Shown piece after piece: positions 1-8,053 of a stretch of 64,000 nucleotides of DNA. The stretch's first letter is position 1. Each line of letters begins with the position of its first letter. The notes beneath the pieces were generated by a model. That model saw nothing but the letters and a program-made list of their open reading frames with translations. It did no database searches and had not been told where the DNA came from. Source of the DNA: Bin125 sp026705025 (GTDB taxonomy: Bacteria > Chloroflexota > Dehalococcoidia > Bin125). The stretch is taken from the NCBI GenBank assembly GCA_026705025.1, contig JAPPBN010000004.1, positions 1-64,000 of the forward strand, in the 5' to 3' direction. The position numbers and the translations under genes are program-made.

Positions 1-55
1 AACCCCCAACCTGCCGATTACAAATCGGCTGCGCTGCCAATTGCGCCACCTGGGC
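1..55 (-). tRNA. tRNA-Thr (anticodon TGT), 3' part cut off
   Basis: Read on the minus strand, position 55 starts a tRNA 5' half: acceptor strand GCCCAGG, TG at positions 8-9, D-stem GCGC/GCGC, and a 5-bp anticodon stem GCCGA/TCGGC enclosing the 7-nt loop TTTGTAA. This gives anticodon TGT (threonine). A short variable loop and the start of the T-stem follow, then the window ends. The rest of the T arm and the acceptor 3' strand lie outside. Confidence 0.88.
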
Positions 56-188
56 CTGACTCGATCCTAAAGCGAAATCCATGCATCAGACAGTTTTTTG
101 CATTTGACGCAATCAACGAAATCTCTATCCTGCAATCGCGTTTATTCATCATTCAATCCGCTCGATAAACGCTTGATAGGGGAATCCC

Positions 189-926
189 ATGAATCGCCTC
201 GCGATCGCCCTGGTTGGGGCGGCCCTTGTTGCCGGCGCGTTTGGGCTCGCGACTGTGCAATCCGTGTCGGCTCAGCCTGCTGGACCTGCCGTCTGCCTCT
301 CTCTCGCCCCCGGCGAGCACACATTCACCGCTCCGGCCCGCGACCGCGAGGGCGAGGTCTCCTTCACCGTCACTGTCGGCGACGGCGGCCTGGTGACTGG
401 CTTCACCGAGCCTGGCGGACAATCGATCCCGCCCGCCGCGATGCTTGAGATCTTCGCCGGCGATGACGCATACCCGCTTCCCGACGGCGTCACATTCATT
501 GAGTGTGAAGGCGGCGGCGACAGCATGATGGAAGAAGCGGCTCCCGGGCTCTGCCTGAACCTCGGACCTGGATCCTACGACGAGACCGTCACTGCCGCCG
601 GCCAGCAATACCAAATCACGATCAACGTCGGCGAAGGCGGCCGATTGATTGACGTCATCGTCCTTGGCGAATCCTACGACCCGCAACAGGCGCTCGACCT
701 GTTGGCCAGCTTCGGCGCCTCGATCCCGGCCCACATTCAGATTGTGCCCTGTCAGCCGGCAATGGCCGACGCCGGCGTCGGACTGCCCTACACCGGTAGC
801 GGCGGACTCGCGGACTCCAATGGTCGCACCGCCCTCTGGGCTGGCCTCGGATCGCTCACAGTCCTCGCAATCGCCGTCGCAGCGCTTGCCCATCGACGCC
901 GGGTGACCGTTCGCAATCGTGACTAG
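189..926 (+). CDS. Secreted two-repeat protein with LPXTG-type wall-sorting signal
   Basis: Unrecognised 245-residue exported protein. Residues 1-28 form a signal peptide (hydrophobic stretch, then VSA before Q29). Two related segments follow, near 36-77 and 122-160. Each begins C-L-x-L-x-P-G and contains a V-G-x-G-G-x-L/V turn, so the mature part looks like a tandem duplicated beta-domain of unknown role. The C-terminus is a classic sortase sorting signal: LPYTG at 199-203, a hydrophobic segment about 214-234, then RRR and a short basic tail. If a sortase exists it would cleave between T and G and link the protein to the cell wall. No sortase gene is in the window. The ATG at 189 follows a GGGGAA ribosome-binding site. 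It ends 3 nt before the stop of convergent cysS. Confidence 0.8.
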   Translation: MNRLAIALVGAALVAGAFGLATVQSVSAQPAGPAVCLSLAPGEHTFTAPARDREGEVSFTVTVGDGGLVTGFTEPGGQSIPPAAMLEIFAGDDAYPLPDGVTFIECEGGGDSMMEEAAPGLCLNLGPGSYDETVTAAGQQYQITINVGEGGRLIDVIVLGESYDPQQALDLLASFGASIPAHIQIVPCQPAMADAGVGLPYTGSGGLADSNGRTALWAGLGSLTVLAIAVAALAHRRRVTVRNRD

Positions 927-929
927 GCG

Positions 930-2393
930 CTAGAACCGCAGAGCGCTCTCGACGAGCGAATCGGCGCCGGGCTCCTCCTCGACCGCTTCCGGTTCGGGTT
1001 GGACCCGGCGCCAGCGCGTCCCGTCGCGCGTATCCTCCAGCGCCACACCCAGTTCCGTCAGGCGGTCGCGCACCGAGTCCGCCAGTTCATACTGCTTCGC
1101 CCCGCGCAACTCCTGCCGGATCGACACCAGCAGATCGATGAACGGCCCTGCATCCGACTCACCGGACGCCGACACGCCGGCAAATCCCAGCCCCAGCACA
1201 CCACCAAGCTCAACCAGCGCATCACGCGCCAGACCCGCCGGACGATCCTCAGCACGCGCTCGATTAATCTCACGGGCCAACTCAAACAGCACCGCCAGCG
1301 CCTGAGGCGTATTCAGATCGTCCTCCAGCGCCGAGATGAACGTCTCGCGAGCCTCACTCGGGTCAATCTCACCGTCACCCTCGACCAGCGGCAACGTCGC
1401 CGCCGTCCGCAGACGCTCCGCGCCCCGCGCCGCTGACAACAGCGACTCCTCCGAATACGTCAACGGCGACCGATAGTGACCGCCCAGCACAAACATCCGC
1501 AGCCCGTCCGCGCCGTACCGATCCAGTCCCTCGCGCAGCGCCACGATCTTGCCCGTCGACTTCGACATCTTCTCGCCGCCGACCTGCATCATCGCGTTGT
1601 GCATCCAGTGACGAACGAACGGATCCTGTCCCGAGAAACCTTCCGACTGCGCAATCTCGTTCTCGTGATGCGGGAAGATCAGATCCATCCCGCCGCCATG
1701 CAGATCGATCTGCTCGCCCAGATAGCGAATCGACATCGCCGAGCACTCGATGTGCCAGCCCGGACGACCCGGCCCCCACGGACTCTCCCATTGCGGCTCG
1801 CCGGGCTTCGCCCCTTTCCACAGGGTGAAATCCATCGCGTGCTCTTTCTCCACCCCAATGTCCGTCGGCTCTGCCGAGATCATGTCCTCCAGCGTTCGAC
1901 CCGACAACTTGCCGTATCCCGGCATCTCACGCACGCGGTAGTACACGTCGCCGCCCGCCGGATACGCCATCCCCTTCTCAATCAACCCGTCGATCAGGTC
2001 GATCATCTGCGGAATCTCCTCGGTCGCCCGAGGATGCACATCGGCCGGCGCAATCCCCAGCTCCCGCCACTCCCCCATGAACGACGCTATCTGCCGCTCC
2101 GCCAACTCCGAGACCGTGATCCCCTCCTGCGCCGCACGAGCGATCAGCTTGTCGTCGACGTCGGTGAAGTTGTACACGAGCCGAACCCGCCGTCCCCGCC
2201 ACTCGAGGAATCGGCGCAGGGTGTCGAAGATGATGATCGACATCGCATGGCCCAGGTGCGCGTCGTCGTATGGCGTGATCCCGCAGACGTACATCGAAAT
2301 CGGATCATCGACCGGCTCAAACGGCTGTTTGCGACGTGTCAGCGTGTTGTACAGCTCCACGGACCAACTCCCAAACTTCAGTCGATAGCCCAC
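930..2393 (-). CDS. cysS: Cysteine--tRNA ligase
   Basis: Class I aminoacyl-tRNA synthetase that charges tRNA-Cys. It is 487 residues, normal for CysS. Visible are the HIGH-type motif HLGH at 46-49, KMSKS at 275-279, and the zinc ligands C37, C217, H242 and E246 that select cysteine. The C-terminal anticodon-binding part ends in the family's LEDTRDGTRWRR block. The first signature reads CGITPYDDAHLGHA, which resembles the mycothiol ligase MshC. The full-length C-terminal domain and RRxx ending favour CysS; MshC is about 70 residues shorter. It is the last gene of the minus-strand group yacL-ispDF-cysE-cysS. A 95-nt gap with a palindromic repeat separates it from cysE. A short acidic tail (VEEEPGADSLVESALRF) extends past the usual end. 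Confidence 0.95.
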   Translation of the reverse strand: MGYRLKFGSWSVELYNTLTRRKQPFEPVDDPISMYVCGITPYDDAHLGHAMSIIIFDTLRRFLEWRGRRVRLVYNFTDVDDKLIARAAQEGITVSELAERQIASFMGEWRELGIAPADVHPRATEEIPQMIDLIDGLIEKGMAYPAGGDVYYRVREMPGYGKLSGRTLEDMISAEPTDIGVEKEHAMDFTLWKGAKPGEPQWESPWGPGRPGWHIECSAMSIRYLGEQIDLHGGGMDLIFPHHENEIAQSEGFSGQDPFVRHWMHNAMMQVGGEKMSKSTGKIVALREGLDRYGADGLRMFVLGGHYRSPLTYSEESLLSAARGAERLRTAATLPLVEGDGEIDPSEARETFISALEDDLNTPQALAVLFELAREINRARAEDRPAGLARDALVELGGVLGLGFAGVSASGESDAGPFIDLLVSIRQELRGAKQYELADSVRDRLTELGVALEDTRDGTRWRRVQPEPEAVEEEPGADSLVESALRF

Positions 2394-2397
2394 TCCG

Positions 2398-2470
2398 TTT
2401 CCCCCTCTGGGGGGAAGCTGTCCCGAAGAGCCTGCCCCCGGCTTGATCGGGGGGACTGAACGGGGGCGCC
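2398..2470. repeat. GC-rich palindromic intergenic repeat (module A copy)
   Basis: Lies between cysE and cysS. It contains CCCCCTCTGGGGGG, a small CTGTCCCGAAGAG element, and a second hairpin (CCCCCGGCTTGATCGGGGG). The first half matches the module seen near 5.5, 48.7, 51.2 and 58.6 kb: a G/C-run hairpin followed by a G-tract-flanked mini-hairpin. Identity between copies was judged by eye. Confidence 0.6.
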
Positions 2471-2488
2471 ATCACACCGACAATTAGC

Positions 2489-3199
2489 CTATCCCGCCGC
2501 CGTCTCCCCCGACCGAGCCTCCGCGTCCTCTATCTGATCCCGCACTCGCCGAAGCTCCAGGCGTAACTCCGACACCGCCAATTCCAGTGATTCGATCCGG
2601 TCGTGCTCCGGATCGGGCAGCCTCAGCACCGTATCGTCGCCGGGGTCGTAGTAGGCGACCACGTGCCCGGGAACCCCCACCACCGTTGAATGCTGCGGCA
2701 CGTTCGAGACCACCACCGCTCCCGCGCCAATCCGTGCCCCCGTGCCAATCGATACTGCGCCGATAATCGACGCACCTGCTCCGACCAGCACCTCGTCACC
2801 GAACATTGGGTGGCGCTGCATGCGCATGGTCGACGTCCCGCCCAGCGTCACCCCCTGGTGCAGGTGGCAGCGACGCCCGATCTTCGCGGTCTCGCCGATC
2901 ACGACGCCCATCCCGTGGTCGATCAGACACGGCGACGCAATCTGCGCGCCCGGATGGATCTCGATCCCGGTCATGTTGCGCCCCAGATGTGACAGCAGCC
3001 GCGGCGCCACCGGCAGACCCAGCCGCAGTAGCGCGCCCGACACGCGATGCAGCATCAACGCGTGGATCCCCGGGTAGGCGAGCAGCACTTCCAGCCAGTT
3101 CGTCGCCGCCGGATCACGCTCCATCGCGAATTCAATGTCCGCCCACGTGTCGTCAACGAACGACCAGTACCAGTCCAGGATGCGATTCAGCATGGCCAT
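2489..3199 (-). CDS. cysE: Serine O-acetyltransferase
   Basis: Acetylates serine with acetyl-CoA, the first committed step of cysteine synthesis. It is a short-form CysE of 236 residues. An alpha-helical N-terminus is followed by a left-handed beta-helix of hexapeptide repeats, from about GIEIHPGAQI through IGTGARIGAGAVV. The family's catalytic-site block DHGMGVVIGETA is present, followed by HLHQGVTLGG. The last 40 residues are a charged, probably coiled helix (IESLELAVSELRLELRRVRD). It sits between ispDF (22 nt upstream) and cysS in the same direction, so precursor synthesis and charging of cysteine are likely co-expressed. The start is the first of two nearby ATGs (M1 and M3); either is possible. 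Confidence 0.93.
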   Translation of the reverse strand: MAMLNRILDWYWSFVDDTWADIEFAMERDPAATNWLEVLLAYPGIHALMLHRVSGALLRLGLPVAPRLLSHLGRNMTGIEIHPGAQIASPCLIDHGMGVVIGETAKIGRRCHLHQGVTLGGTSTMRMQRHPMFGDEVLVGAGASIIGAVSIGTGARIGAGAVVVSNVPQHSTVVGVPGHVVAYYDPGDDTVLRLPDPEHDRIESLELAVSELRLELRRVRDQIEDAEARSGETAAG

Positions 3200-3221
3200 A
3201 CCAGCAGCCTATACGTCCCGA

Positions 3222-4430
3222 TCACCCACGCGACGCATCCGCCCCCCGGCGCTGTGGCGACGTATCCGAGCCGGCGCTGTGGCGCCGCACACGCACCGTT
3301 GCCACTGCGTGCGCCGCCATGCCTTCGGCCCGGCCCAACGCACCCATCCCTTCGGCCGTCGTCGCCGCCACATTCACCGCCGACCGCTCCAGCCCCAGCG
3401 CGTCGGCCAACCGCTGCCGCATGGCTGATATGTGTGGACGCAGGCGGGGTCGCTCGGCAATCACCGTCGCGTCAACCGATTGCGGTTCCGCTCCGACCGC
3501 CGCAAGCTTGTCCAGGACCAATCCCAGCATTTCGACGGAGTCGGCCCCGGCCCAGGTCGGGTCGGTCGTGCCGAAGTGGGCGCCGATATCGCCCAGACCC
3601 GCAGCCCCCAACAGGGCGTCGATGATCGCGTGAGTCAACACGTCCGCATCGGAGTGCCCGGCGAGTCCGTCTGCGTCACCAATCCGAATGCCGCCGAGCA
3701 CCAACTCTCGGCTCGAGTCGAACCGATGCGAGTCGATGCCGATGCCCGTACGAATCTCGTAGCGCGTACCCAACAACGCCTCGGCCAGGACCAGGTCGGA
3801 CGGCGAGGTGATCTTTGGATTCGGCCCGCCCACGTCGTGCACCACCACTGCCTCGCCCAGCCGCTCGACCAGTGCAGCGTCGTCGGTCGCCAGGATCCCG
3901 TCCCGGCGCGCCGCCTCGTGCGCCTGCCTCAACGTCTGCGCCCGAAACACCTGGGGCGTCGCTACTGCGCGCAGCGTCGAACGCTCAGGAGTTTCCAGAA
4001 CCCGCTCATCTCCGTCAACAACCTTGATCGTGTCCACTGATGGTCCACCGGCGATCACCCCGACCCCATCGCTCGCCCGTGCAACACATCCCGCAATCCC
4101 CTCAGCGGTAATCAGCGGTCGTGCGCCGTCGTGCACCGCGACCAGGTCGATCCCTGCGAGCGCGTTGAGCCCTGCCCAGACTGAGTCCTGGCGCTCCTTG
4201 CCGCCGGTCACCAGTGCTCGCAGCTTCCTGAACCCTCGGCACAACTCCGCGACCGATGCGCGATTCTCCGTCGACGTCACGACGACCAGATCGTCGATTG
4301 CTTCGCAATCTTCGAACGCCGACAGTGTCCAACTCAGTACCGGCCGTCCGGACAGGTCCGCCAGGAGCTTGTCGCCGCCGCCCATCCGGCGGCTGCTGCC
4401 CGCCGCCAGGACGATTGCGCCCACCCTCAC
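3222..4430 (-). CDS. ispDF: Bifunctional IspD/IspF isoprenoid enzyme
   Basis: Fusion of two MEP-pathway enzymes. Residues 1-222 are 2-C-methyl-D-erythritol 4-phosphate cytidylyltransferase (IspD), with nucleotide-binding AAGSSRRMG at 9-17 and HDGARP at 100-105. Residues about 227-385 are 2-C-methyl-D-erythritol 2,4-cyclodiphosphate synthase (IspF), with metal ligands D233, H235 and H267 and the block DIGAHFGTTDP. The intervening enzyme, IspE, is not in the window. The last 20 residues are a basic tail unlike IspF. The start overlaps the yacL stop by 4 nt, so the two are translationally coupled. Fused IspDF is known in several bacterial phyla; here both active sites look intact. Confidence 0.95.
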   Translation of the reverse strand: MRVGAIVLAAGSSRRMGGGDKLLADLSGRPVLSWTLSAFEDCEAIDDLVVVTSTENRASVAELCRGFRKLRALVTGGKERQDSVWAGLNALAGIDLVAVHDGARPLITAEGIAGCVARASDGVGVIAGGPSVDTIKVVDGDERVLETPERSTLRAVATPQVFRAQTLRQAHEAARRDGILATDDAALVERLGEAVVVHDVGGPNPKITSPSDLVLAEALLGTRYEIRTGIGIDSHRFDSSRELVLGGIRIGDADGLAGHSDADVLTHAIIDALLGAAGLGDIGAHFGTTDPTWAGADSVEMLGLVLDKLAAVGAEPQSVDATVIAERPRLRPHISAMRQRLADALGLERSAVNVAATTAEGMGALGRAEGMAAHAVATVRVRRHSAGSDTSPQRRGADASRG

Positions 4431-5416
4431 TGCGCATCCTCGTCGCCGGTCAGCTGGGCGAATACCATCCGCCCCGCTTGCGTCTGGATCACCCGCTTGA
4501 CGACCAGGTCTCGGGTTTCGCCGAGCGCCGACACACCCTGTTCCACCACCACCATCGTGCCGTCCGGCAAGTAGCCCACGCCCTGATCCGCGTTGCGGCC
4601 GGCCTCGATCAGTTCGACCCGCAGCGGCTCGCCGGGCAACACGTTCGTCTTGACCGCATTGGCCAGCACATTGAGATTCAGCGTTCGCACGCCTTCGAGT
4701 TCGGCCACGCGGGCCAGGTTGGAGTCGGTCAGCGCCAGCGCCGCCTCACGCTCCTTTGCCATGCGCACCAGACGCGCGTCAACGTCGCCGTCCGACGTCT
4801 CCTGCTCGTCATCAATGATCTCGGTCGTCACCCGTTCATCGCTTTGCATCCGAGCCAGCAGTTCCAGTCCGGCCCGGCCCCGGCCGCGCTTCAGCGGATC
4901 CGAACTGTCCGCGACGCGGCGCAGCTCGTCCAGGACAAATCTCGGCACCACAATCTCCGCCAGCAGGAAGCCGCTCGCCGCAACTTCGGCGATGCGCCCG
5001 TCGATAATCGCCGACGTGTCGAGAATCACCTCCGAGGGCGCTGACGGGCGCACCAGCGTCACCGACTCCGCCACTTCATCCGCCCGGCCCCGCACGGTAT
5101 TGACGAAGCGCTCAACCTCCGCCCGGCGGCCGAGCGCGACACCGACGCCGATCGGCGCCAGCAGGATCGCTACGCCGATCGGGGCGAAGTCTCCCGCCGC
5201 GCCCGGCAGATTGTCCAAGACCGCCGACAGGAGCGAGGCCGCGACCAGCGCCGCGACCAGGCCGATCCCGCCCAGCAGGATCTCGAGCGTCGACAGCGAG
5301 CGCCAGATCCCCTGCCGAAACCACCAGACCGGCTGGAGCGACCAATCCCAGAACCGACGCACTGCCTCAATCACGGCAGGCTCCACAAATGAGAATGGCG
5401 GCCATGCGGCCGCCAA
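4427..5416 (-). CDS. yacL: YacL-like membrane PIN/TRAM-domain protein
   Basis: Membrane-anchored PIN-domain protein. Two hydrophobic segments at about 43-65 and 77-96 precede a PIN nuclease domain (about 129-250). Its acidic metal-binding residues are visible: D133 in VILDTSAIIDGRI, E164 in VLDELRR, D213 and D231. A TRAM RNA-binding domain follows (about 262-325). This architecture is that of Bacillus YacL. In Firmicutes yacL is likewise followed by ispD, ispF, cysE and cysS, which supports the call. The RNA or DNA target is not established for the family. It is the first gene of the minus-strand cluster. The region upstream holds a palindromic repeat pair, so the promoter must lie near or within 5417-5500. 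Confidence 0.87.
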   Translation of the reverse strand: MAAAWPPFSFVEPAVIEAVRRFWDWSLQPVWWFRQGIWRSLSTLEILLGGIGLVAALVAASLLSAVLDNLPGAAGDFAPIGVAILLAPIGVGVALGRRAEVERFVNTVRGRADEVAESVTLVRPSAPSEVILDTSAIIDGRIAEVAASGFLLAEIVVPRFVLDELRRVADSSDPLKRGRGRAGLELLARMQSDERVTTEIIDDEQETSDGDVDARLVRMAKEREAALALTDSNLARVAELEGVRTLNLNVLANAVKTNVLPGEPLRVELIEAGRNADQGVGYLPDGTMVVVEQGVSALGETRDLVVKRVIQTQAGRMVFAQLTGDEDAQ

Positions 5417-5505
5417 TCAGTCCAGAGCGGTCAACCGCCCAATAACTCCAGGCGCATCCCTGCGCACTCCCACCATACACGATTCCCACAGCCTCTGCGT
5501 CTCCC

Positions 5506-5629
5506 CTCTCCCCCCGCTTGCGCGGGGGGAGATGCCGAAGGCAGATGGGGGTTCCGTGCGCGCGATGTCAGGCGTGCCCCCCTCTGTCCCTACGGGACCT
5601 CTCCCCCCGCTTGCGCGGGGGGAGAGGGA
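5506..5629. repeat. Inverted pair of GC-rich palindromic repeats
   Basis: Two copies of the perfect hairpin CTCCCCCCGCTTGCGCGGGGGGAG (5509-5532 and 5600-5623) flank the gap between yacL and the radical SAM gene. Each hairpin carries a G-tract-ended arm pointing inward (AGATGCCGAAGGCAGATGGGGG on the left and its diverged inverse on the right), so the two units face each other. The same module recurs elsewhere in the window. Confidence 0.75.
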
Positions 5630-5660
5630 GCCGACCACTCTCTGATAGCGTGAATCAACC

Positions 5661-7538
5661 ATGTCCGTCGTCGACATTGACCCACTCCTCAACGGCGTCT
5701 CCAAGCCCGCCCGCTACGTCGGCGGCGAATGGAACGTGATCGAGCACGACTGGAACGAACGCGCCGTCCGCTGGGCGCTGATCTACCCCGACCTCTACGA
5801 CATCGGCCAGTCCAACGGCGGCCTCGCCATCCTCTACGACATCCTCAACCACACGCCGGACACACTCGCCGAGCGCTGTTACACCCCATGGCCGGACATG
5901 GCCGACAGCCTCCGCCTCCGCGGACAGCCCCTGTTCTCGCTGGAGAACCGCCGCAGCCTGCGCGACTTCGACGCCCTCGGCTTCTCGCTCTCCTACGAAC
6001 TCACCTACACCAACATCCTCGAGATGCTGGACCTCTCCGGGATCCCGATCCGCAGCCTCGACCGCGCCGAAGACGACCCGATCATCTTCGCCGGAGGCTC
6101 CGGGGCCCTCGTCCCCGAACCCCTCGCCCCGTTCATCGACGCCTTCATCCTCGGCGAGGCCGAGGACGTGGTGCTCGAAGTCAACCAACTGCTGCACGAA
6201 GCCAGGACGCAGGGCGCATCACGGCTCGACCTCATGCGAGCACTGGCAAGAATCCCAGGCGTCTACGTCCCCCGCTTCTACGAATGGCGCTATGAACCCG
6301 ACGGCACGCCCGCCGAGGTGTTCGCCACCGACGACGCCGCTTCGGTTCCGGTGATCAAGCGCTTCCTCCAGGGACTCCCGCCGATCCTGACCAAACCGGT
6401 CGTCCCCTATCTGCAGACCGTTCACGACCGCGCCGGAATCGAAATTCAGCGCGGATGCACCCAGGGCTGCCGGTTTTGCCAGGCCGGCATGATTTACCGC
6501 CCGTTGCGCGAACGCACACCCGAGGAAGTCGTCGCCGGCGCCAGGGAACTGTTCAGCAACACCGGCTTCGACGACCTCTCGCTCGTCTCGCTCTCATCCA
6601 CCGACCACTCCCAGATCAAAGCCATCGTCCGAGCATTGCGCTCCGAGTTCGGCGACGACATCGGCATTTCCCTGCCTTCGACCCGCGTCGACAGCTTCAG
6701 CGTCGATGTCGCCCTGCTCTGCTCGCCGCGCAAGAAGCACTCGATGACCTTCGCCCCCGAGGCCGGCTCGCAACGGCTGCGCAACGCCGTCAGCAAGGTC
6801 GTCGACGAACAGGACCTGCTCGACGCCGCCCGCAACGCCTTCGAGCAGGGCTGGACCTCGATCAAGCTCTACTTCATGGTCGGGCTGCCAACCGAGACCA
6901 TGTCCGACGTCGAGGGCATCGTCGACTGGGCCGCGCAGGTCAAGCAGATCGGCCGTCAGATCGTCGGCAATCGCGCCCGCGTCCGCGTCTCCACCTCGAA
7001 CCACGTCCCCAAAGCGCACGCCCCCTTCCAGTGGGCCCGACAGGAAACTCCCGCCGAACTCGAGCCGAAACACCAACTGCTCAGACAGATGACGCGCAAG
7101 GCTCGCCTCGACCTGAGTTGGAACGACCCGCAGGAATCGATCCTTGAGGGTGTGCTCTCTCGCGGCGACCGTCGACTCGCCCCGGTGATCGAGACTGCCT
7201 GGCGCAACGGCGCCCGCTTCGACGCCTGGAGCGAGCACTTGCGCGAAGACCTCTGGTGGAACGCGATGGCCGAGCACGGCCTCGATCCCGCCTTCTATTG
7301 CCACCGCGAGCGTGATCTCTGGGAACGCTTCCCCTGGATGCACATCGCTTCCGGCGTCTCCGAGGCCTTCCTGCGCAAGGAGTGGCAGCGCACCTGGAAT
7401 GAACTGACCACCGCCGACTGCCGCGACGGCTGTAACGTCTGCGGCATGGAGCACGCCGCCCAGCTGTGCGAACTCAAGCTCGGCGACCTGATCGCCAAAC
7501 GTCGGGCGCCTGCCGAAGACCTGATCAGCGTGTTATAG
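5661..7538 (+). CDS. B12-binding radical SAM protein, TIGR03960 family
   Basis: Uncharacterised radical SAM enzyme of 625 residues. The N-terminal 180 residues form a cobalamin-binding-like domain (LIYPDLYDIG through FIDAFILGEAED). The radical SAM core follows. Its [4Fe-4S] ligands are C266, C270 and C273 in GCTQGCRFCQAG, and later blocks such as FAPEAGSQRLRN and KLYFMVGLPTE are typical. A C-terminal cysteine cluster (DCRDGCNVCGM, near 594-604) may bind a second cluster. In other bacteria this family usually sits beside a TIGR03936 (DUF2344) protein and rng or rplU. None of those is here; the next gene is a DinB-like protein 22 nt downstream. The substrate is unknown. Confidence 0.9.
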   Translation: MSVVDIDPLLNGVSKPARYVGGEWNVIEHDWNERAVRWALIYPDLYDIGQSNGGLAILYDILNHTPDTLAERCYTPWPDMADSLRLRGQPLFSLENRRSLRDFDALGFSLSYELTYTNILEMLDLSGIPIRSLDRAEDDPIIFAGGSGALVPEPLAPFIDAFILGEAEDVVLEVNQLLHEARTQGASRLDLMRALARIPGVYVPRFYEWRYEPDGTPAEVFATDDAASVPVIKRFLQGLPPILTKPVVPYLQTVHDRAGIEIQRGCTQGCRFCQAGMIYRPLRERTPEEVVAGARELFSNTGFDDLSLVSLSSTDHSQIKAIVRALRSEFGDDIGISLPSTRVDSFSVDVALLCSPRKKHSMTFAPEAGSQRLRNAVSKVVDEQDLLDAARNAFEQGWTSIKLYFMVGLPTETMSDVEGIVDWAAQVKQIGRQIVGNRARVRVSTSNHVPKAHAPFQWARQETPAELEPKHQLLRQMTRKARLDLSWNDPQESILEGVLSRGDRRLAPVIETAWRNGARFDAWSEHLREDLWWNAMAEHGLDPAFYCHRERDLWERFPWMHIASGVSEAFLRKEWQRTWNELTTADCRDGCNVCGMEHAAQLCELKLGDLIAKRRAPAEDLISVL

Positions 7539-7560
7539 GGAGAAAGAGGCCGGCGCCACT

Positions 7561-8040
7561 ATGTCAAGAGACGTCCTCGAACATCTCATCTGGAGCCTCG
7601 AACAGTCATTCCGCAAGAAGCCCGAACACTCCCTGATCGCCAACCTCTCATCCGTCACCACTGAAGATCTCGACACCGTCGTCCCCGGCGGCGGCCGAAC
7701 CATGCGCGACCTGATCATCCACTGCGGCGCCGTCAAACTGATGCACGCCAACCACGCCTTCGGTGACGCCACGTACACCTTCTGGACCACCTGGCCCCAC
7801 GACGATCCGATCAGCGACGCCTCATTCGAAGATCTGTTGGAGTGGTTGGAACTGGCCCACCTGAACGTGATCGCCTCGGTCGTCAAGCTCGAAGGCGACC
7901 ACGAACTTGTCGCCCCTCGTCCGACCTACTGGGGCGAGCAGTGGGAAACTCGCAACGTCCTCGACGCGATCGCCGTCCACGACGTCTACCACGCCGGAGA
8001 GATCAATCACCTCAGAGCGCTGCTGCACCAGGTCGAGTAG
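7561..8040 (+). CDS. DinB-like metal-binding four-helix protein
   Basis: Small 159-residue protein of the DinB/YfiT fold, a four-helix bundle that binds a divalent metal through three histidines. Candidate ligands are the histidine in LIIHCGAV near residue 54 and the two in VHDVYHAGEINHLR near 140-144, spaced as usual for the family. Family members include thiol-dependent enzymes (mycothiol- or bacillithiol-dependent S-transferases) and maleylpyruvate isomerases; which activity applies cannot be told. A purine-rich AGGGAGAAAGAGG precedes the ATG. It is co-directional with the radical SAM gene and may be co-transcribed. It converges on the M16 protease gene with a 13-nt gap. Confidence 0.82.
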   Translation: MSRDVLEHLIWSLEQSFRKKPEHSLIANLSSVTTEDLDTVVPGGGRTMRDLIIHCGAVKLMHANHAFGDATYTFWTTWPHDDPISDASFEDLLEWLELAHLNVIASVVKLEGDHELVAPRPTYWGEQWETRNVLDAIAVHDVYHAGEINHLRALLHQVE

Positions 8041-8053
8041 CGTTGCGCGTCCG

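Noticed and set aside
153..893. Long minus-strand open frame opposite the LPXTG protein gene
   Set aside because: It is antisense to a gene with a clear signal peptide, duplicated domain and sorting signal; its own translation shows no family pattern.
930..2393. Mycothiol ligase MshC as the identity of the cysS gene
   Set aside because: Length (487 residues) and the CysS-type C-terminus ending in LEDTRDGTRWRR fit CysS; only the HIGH region looks MshC-like.
5506..5629. Possible two-repeat CRISPR array
   Set aside because: Only two copies, each a perfect palindrome in a facing arrangement, and no cas genes; it fits a REP-like pair.
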